A DNA stretch of 53,007 nt from Acetomicrobium hydrogeniformans (GTDB lineage: Bacteria; Synergistota; Synergistia; Synergistales; JAFGMB01). The stretch is from assembly GCA_016841745.1 (NCBI GenBank), contig JAENYO010000006.1, positions 1 to 53,007 of the forward strand, written 5' to 3'. A program made the translations under genes and the position numbers. The notes under the pieces were generated by a model, which was given only the letters and a program-made list of their open reading frames with translations, did no database searches and was not told the DNA's origin. This document shows, in pieces, positions 49,650 through 53,007 of this stretch (its first letter is position 1; each line of letters starts with the position of its first letter).

Positions 49650-49678
49650 ATTATAGACAGCAAAAGAAATAAATACAA
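49650..49678 (-). promoter_or_regulatory. Promoter of hppA
   Basis: Minus strand: TTGTAT (49673-49678), 17-bp spacer, TATAAT (49650-49655). The -10 is perfect and the -35 weak. It implies a leader of about 80 bases containing the hairpin at 49611-49629. Confidence 0.65.
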
Positions 49679-49749
49679 GTTTTTTTACTACTAAATATCA
49701 GTTTTCTTTCATTTACGAAAAGGAAAGTTCCTAATTAGCAGAGAACGAT

Positions 49750-50385
49750 CTAATTATTCTTTTTGCTTTTGATAAAGAGGGAAATGCCAGAGTCAAAGGA
49801 AGAAACTCCATGAAGGGCACTCAACATACCTCTCAGTCCTCTAGCTAGAAAGTCCGAAACAAATTCTTTGACTGGAATTCTTTTATTACCGATATAAAGC
49901 TCGATCCTGTTTCCTTCAGATCTCTGCCAGAATTTATATATGTAAGAAGCAATCTCATCTTCCTCTCCCGGCGTAAAGGTAAGCAAGTCTTCCTCGGTCC
50001 TGGAGCAATAGCAAGCAAGAACTCCACGTACATGGAGCGGAATATCAGTAGGTGAACCTACCCAGATTTTCGGACAACCCATATTCTTACCCCCCTCCAT
50101 GATCACTATATCCTTTCCCTTAAAAGCTAGAGAGAGTGCTTTTTTTCTGTCAAGGTCTTTATCTCCAAATTCCATAATGAGACCATCAGACCCCCATAGT
50201 CCTCTTGGAAGACATAAATCTGATCTTTTCCCAGTATCAGTATTGTCTGGAGATAACACTTTCTCATGGGTATGTTTCACATAGGCTACATCCAGCCCCT
50301 TTTCTTTAAGGAGGGAAAGGATCTTCCAGCACAGAGTAGTTTTTCCGGAATTCTTGAAACCTGCAATAGAAAAAAGTAATGGCAT
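49750..50385 (-). CDS. mobB: Molybdopterin-guanine dinucleotide biosynthesis protein MobB
   Basis: GTP-binding adaptor for molybdenum (or tungsten) cofactor maturation. The chosen ATG (50383-50385) follows GGAGG and gives 211 residues; a start at 50421 lacks support. Walker A is GFKNSGKT at 9-16, followed by VAYVKHTHE, a switch-like VIMEGGKNMGCPK near 98 and the IPVKEFVSDFL tail found in many MobB proteins. It follows the permease gene by 45 bases. No other cofactor gene is in the window, so the pathway lies elsewhere. Confidence 0.9.
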   Translation of the reverse strand: MPLLFSIAGFKNSGKTTLCWKILSLLKEKGLDVAYVKHTHEKVLSPDNTDTGKRSDLCLPRGLWGSDGLIMEFGDKDLDRKKALSLAFKGKDIVIMEGGKNMGCPKIWVGSPTDIPLHVRGVLACYCSRTEEDLLTFTPGEEDEIASYIYKFWQRSEGNRIELYIGNKRIPVKEFVSDFLARGLRGMLSALHGVSSFDSGISLFIKSKKNN

Positions 50386-50430
50386 ACTTGTTCCTCCTGA
50401 AGGAAAGTATATACTGGACACACTGCAAGA

Positions 50431-51525
50431 TTATTCACTTCTAAAACGCATTTTCCACTCTTTTCGGTAAGTATCCAGCATAAATACAAAAAGAGAAATT
50501 ACAAGAGGTCCAAGAAAGATCCCTATAAATCCCCAGGTAGTTAATCCTCCAAATACTCCAATAAATATTATCAGAATATGGATCTTACTACCCTCGGAGA
50601 TAAAAAGAGGCCTGAGGAAATTGTCGATAAGACTTACTACGAGAAGTCCCCATATAAACAGGACAAGTGCATTTTTCCATTGCCCCAGGTAAAGGAGATA
50701 AAGGGCTCCGGGAATCCAGACAAGAGGAGTACCTATTATGGGGAACATGGCCAGGATAGCCATAAGGGCACCAAATAAAAGTGGGGTTGCCAACCCGACA
50801 TACCACCACCCAAACCCTCCAAGAATACCCTGAATTATTGCAGTCAGGGTTATTCCATACAGCACTCCCTGCAGAATCCGTTTTGCCTGACCGAAGAAAG
50901 CTTCCTTGTCCTGTCGCAACAACGGTGTTATATCCTTGACATAACCAAGTATCAGGTGCCCATCTCTTATCATGAAGAACGATGCTACTGCGATAACTAT
51001 TAGTTGAAGCACTATCCTAATGGCATTACCCAGAAAACCCCTCGATACCGCTGCTATGGAAGAAGCTGCCCATCTCCCCGTCTGACCAAAAATCGTTCCC
51101 AAAAATTCAAATTCCTTAAAAAAAGGGGTAAATCTCTCTGCAAGAGCAGGAGGCATGATCATCGTGAGAGGGTGTACAGTGCTGCCATCTATCCCTTTAA
51201 GAAAATCAGCAACATTCCCGTACAGGCGAATTCCCTCTCTTGCCATTACAAAACCAACCATTACAGTTGGAAGCACTATTATCAGTATGACAAAAGCAGT
51301 CATGATAACTGCTGTAAGATTAGGCCATCTTCCTTTAAAAACGTGATGATGAAGTACCTGATGGAGCGGATAGACCAGGAAAGAAAGAAGGGCCGACCAT
51401 GCAAGGGGCCTTAAAAGGCTAAAACTGATAAGATAAGAAAGTCCTGCCAGGAAAAACAGCACAAGAATAAAGGGTAAAAACCAACCTCTTACTTTTCTGA
51501 ACGTCAATCCGTACCCTGAGTCCAC
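50431..51525 (-). CDS. AI-2E family permease
   Basis: 364-residue integral membrane protein of the AI-2E/PerM/TqsA family, with about eight hydrophobic segments and the typical C-terminal pattern YGITLTAIIQGILGGFGWW, FPIIGTPLVWIPGALYLL and NFLRPLFISEGSKIH. Family members have been linked to autoinducer-2 export or sodium/proton exchange, so the substrate cannot be stated. The start is GTG at 51523-51525. A run of eight G residues (51533-51540) lies seven bases upstream and doubles as the ribosome binding region. mobB follows it. Confidence 0.9.
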   Translation of the reverse strand: MDSGYGLTFRKVRGWFLPFILVLFFLAGLSYLISFSLLRPLAWSALLSFLVYPLHQVLHHHVFKGRWPNLTAVIMTAFVILIIVLPTVMVGFVMAREGIRLYGNVADFLKGIDGSTVHPLTMIMPPALAERFTPFFKEFEFLGTIFGQTGRWAASSIAAVSRGFLGNAIRIVLQLIVIAVASFFMIRDGHLILGYVKDITPLLRQDKEAFFGQAKRILQGVLYGITLTAIIQGILGGFGWWYVGLATPLLFGALMAILAMFPIIGTPLVWIPGALYLLYLGQWKNALVLFIWGLLVVSLIDNFLRPLFISEGSKIHILIIFIGVFGGLTTWGFIGIFLGPLVISLFVFMLDTYRKEWKMRFRSE

Positions 51526-51539
51526 CTTATTACCCCCCC

Positions 51540-51570
51540 CTTGTTAGAACAAGCTTGTAACATTAATGTT
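51540..51570. repeat. Cluster of overlapping palindromes before the permease gene
   Basis: Three elements in 31 bases: CTTGTT/AACAAG (51540-51553), the perfect palindrome ACAAGCTTGT (51549-51558) and the perfect palindrome AACATTAATGTT (51559-51570). They lie in the predicted leader and are candidate operators or alternative RNA structures. Confidence 0.5.
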
Positions 51571-51625
51571 CAGTGTAAAAACTCTGGTCTGCAGGTAAAA
51601 CAACCTCAGATATTCTTCATTTCAG

Positions 51626-51634
51626 TATATATCA
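51626..51634 (-). promoter_or_regulatory. Possible extended -10 promoter of the permease gene
   Basis: Minus strand TGATATATA: TG, one base, then TATATA (51626-51631), with only a weak -35 (CTGTGA). It lies 30 bases after the guaA terminator and would give a leader of about 95 bases. Confidence 0.35.
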
Positions 51635-51663
51635 TTTTGTTATTTTTCTCACAGTATGTCCCC

Positions 51664-51688
51664 AAAAAAGGGTGCCATTAAGGCACCC
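51664..51688 (-). terminator. Terminator after guaA
   Basis: Minus strand: GGGTGCC, 5-base loop, GGCACCC, then TTTTTT (51664-51669). It is a textbook intrinsic terminator 17 bases after the guaA stop. Confidence 0.92.
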
Positions 51689-51705
51689 CAAGAATTACAC
51701 AGTTG

Positions 51706-53007
51706 TTATTCCCATTCTATAGTAGATGGCGGCTTGCTTGTAACGTCCATCACAACTCTGTTAATACCTCTGACTTCGTTACAGATCCGTCTCGATACCT
51801 TATCTATGAGATCATAGGGTAACCTGACCCAGTCTGCAGTCATTCCATCCTGGGATTCAACAGCCCTGAGTGCCACAACCTCGGAATAGGTTCTGGCATC
51901 TCCCATTACCCCTACGGTTCTTACTGGAAGAAGGACGCAGAAAGCCTGCCACATCTTATCATAGAGTCCAGTTCTAAGAATTTCTTCTGTGAAAATTGAA
52001 TCCGCAGCACGTAAAGTATCAAGTCTATCTGTCACGAGTTCACCAAGACACCTGACGGCAAGTCCGGGACCTGGAAATGGATGACGATCAATAATTTCGA
52101 AAGGCACATTGAGGAGACGGCCTATTTCTCTGACCTCGTCCTTGAAGAGATCCCGAAGGGGTTCCAGAACTTCAAGATCCATGTCCTCCGGCAATCCCCC
52201 TACGTTGTGGTGACTCTTTATGACAGCCGCTCCTTTTCCTGTATGTCCGCTCTCGATAACATCGGGATAAAGAGTACCCTGAAGAAGCCACTTTGCACCC
52301 TGGATCTTCTCTGCCTCTTTCTCGAAAACCCTGACAAAAGTTTCTCCAATGATCTTTCTTTTGGATTCAGGATCTGTAACCCCTTTAAGAGATCTCATGA
52401 AGACTTCCGAAGCATCTACATAATGAACTTTAAGGTTGAGTCTTTTATACCGTTCCAGTACACCTTCAGATTCCCCTTCACGAAGAAGACCGTTGTTCAC
52501 GAAAATACATTCGAGTCTTTCACCTAGAGCCTTTTGAGTCAGGACAGCGGCAACAGTTGAATCTACTCCACCGGAAAGGCCACATACCACAGAATCATCC
52601 TTTACCTGGTCCTGGATAACAACCACCATTCTCTGGATCCAGTCGCCAAGGTTCCAATCCCCCTGGCATTTACATATCTTAAATAGGAAGTTGGCCAGTA
52701 TATCAATTCCATGTTGGGTATGAACAACCTCTGGATGAAATTGCAGACCTGTGAAAAAACCGTCTTCATTAGCCATGGCTGCTGGAACACCTTCATGAGT
52801 GCTGGCCAAAAGATGCATTTCAGGAGGAATCTGATCAATGTGGTCTCCATGACTCATCCACACCTCAAAAGAAGAAGTTATCCCTGAAAAAATGGGGGCA
52901 TTGGAATCTACAATGGAAATACCTGTTCTTCCATATTCCCTTTTACAGCCACTTCCAACAACACCACCCATAAGTTTCGTCATCAACTGCATTCCATAGC
53001 AAAGTCC
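51706..53007 (-). CDS. guaA: GMP synthase (glutamine-hydrolysing), N-terminus cut by window edge
   Basis: Converts XMP to GMP using glutamine and ATP. The frame stays open to the window edge; the first visible residues GLCYGMQL contain the catalytic cysteine of the glutamine amidotransferase domain, so about 80 N-terminal residues lie outside. An apparent ATG at 52992 is internal. Visible parts are the rest of the amidotransferase with the HPEVVHT histidine/glutamate, the ATP-pyrophosphatase P-loop GLSGGVDSTV, HPFPGPGLAVR, and the C-terminal dimerisation domain ending TSKPPSTIEWE. A strong terminator follows. Confidence 0.97.
   Translation of the reverse strand, partial: GLCYGMQLMTKLMGGVVGSGCKREYGRTGISIVDSNAPIFSGITSSFEVWMSHGDHIDQIPPEMHLLASTHEGVPAAMANEDGFFTGLQFHPEVVHTQHGIDILANFLFKICKCQGDWNLGDWIQRMVVVIQDQVKDDSVVCGLSGGVDSTVAAVLTQKALGERLECIFVNNGLLREGESEGVLERYKRLNLKVHYVDASEVFMRSLKGVTDPESKRKIIGETFVRVFEKEAEKIQGAKWLLQGTLYPDVIESGHTGKGAAVIKSHHNVGGLPEDMDLEVLEPLRDLFKDEVREIGRLLNVPFEIIDRHPFPGPGLAVRCLGELVTDRLDTLRAADSIFTEEILRTGLYDKMWQAFCVLLPVRTVGVMGDARTYSEVVALRAVESQDGMTADWVRLPYDLIDKVSRRICNEVRGINRVVMDVTSKPPSTIEWE

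Overview
The window is a continuous block of core bacterial chromosome. Every gene I can support lies on the minus strand, so transcription runs from high to low coordinates. Coding density is very high, no gap exceeds about 260 bases, and the composition looks moderate-to-low GC throughout. I see no mobile element, CRISPR array, rRNA gene or obviously foreign island. The gene set points to an anaerobic, probably Gram-negative-type bacterium: the redox repressor Rex, a membrane pyrophosphatase with the potassium-dependent signature, MobB, a full MinCDE system, and the radC-mreBCD-PBP2-minCDE-rodA-radical SAM-DUF2344-RNase G order. The phylum Synergistota fits best in my judgement, but this is inference from gene order and protein flavour; Thermotogota or a deep Firmicute are not excluded.

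Layout in the direction of transcription, from the right edge. The end of guaA is followed by a strong terminator. Next come an AI-2E-family permease and mobB, then hppA behind its own promoter and leader hairpin, then dnaG, then rqcP-eno with a promoter. rex and yajC follow and end at a terminator. secD-secF also end at a terminator. A promoter then opens a run of 22 tightly packed genes (40147 down to 15368): a small helical protein, a LapA-like membrane protein, recJ, rel, dtd, an MBL hydrolase, radC, mreBCD, mrdA, minCDE, rodA, a radical SAM protein, its DUF2344 partner, rng, smc, a tRNA methyltransferase, rsmI and metG. After a hairpin come tatD, tgt and a Sua5-type gene, then tRNA-Leu(CAG). 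rpoB-rpoC follow from their own promoter. Finally the str operon (L7Ae-like gene, rpsL, rpsG, fusA and the first 18 codons of tuf) starts from a promoter embedded in the rpoC terminator.

The genes form coherent work groups. These are transcription and translation (rpoBC, str operon, metG, dtd, tgt, Sua5, rsmI, rqcP), cell elongation and division placement (mre, mrdA, rodA, min), chromosome maintenance (smc, recJ, radC, dnaG), protein export (yajC, secDF), stringent response (rel) and energy metabolism (eno, hppA, rex).

I did not find a clearly new system. The best leads are: (1) two strong promoters whose -35 box sits inside the hairpin of the preceding terminator (rpoC/str and tRNA-Leu/rpoB); (2) a possible antiterminator between tRNA-Leu and rpoB; (3) the conserved but functionally unassigned radical SAM/DUF2344 pair beside RNase G; (4) a LapA-like protein with an unusual acidic, cysteine-containing tail behind an unassigned small helical protein; and (5) heavy use of TTG start codons in essential genes.
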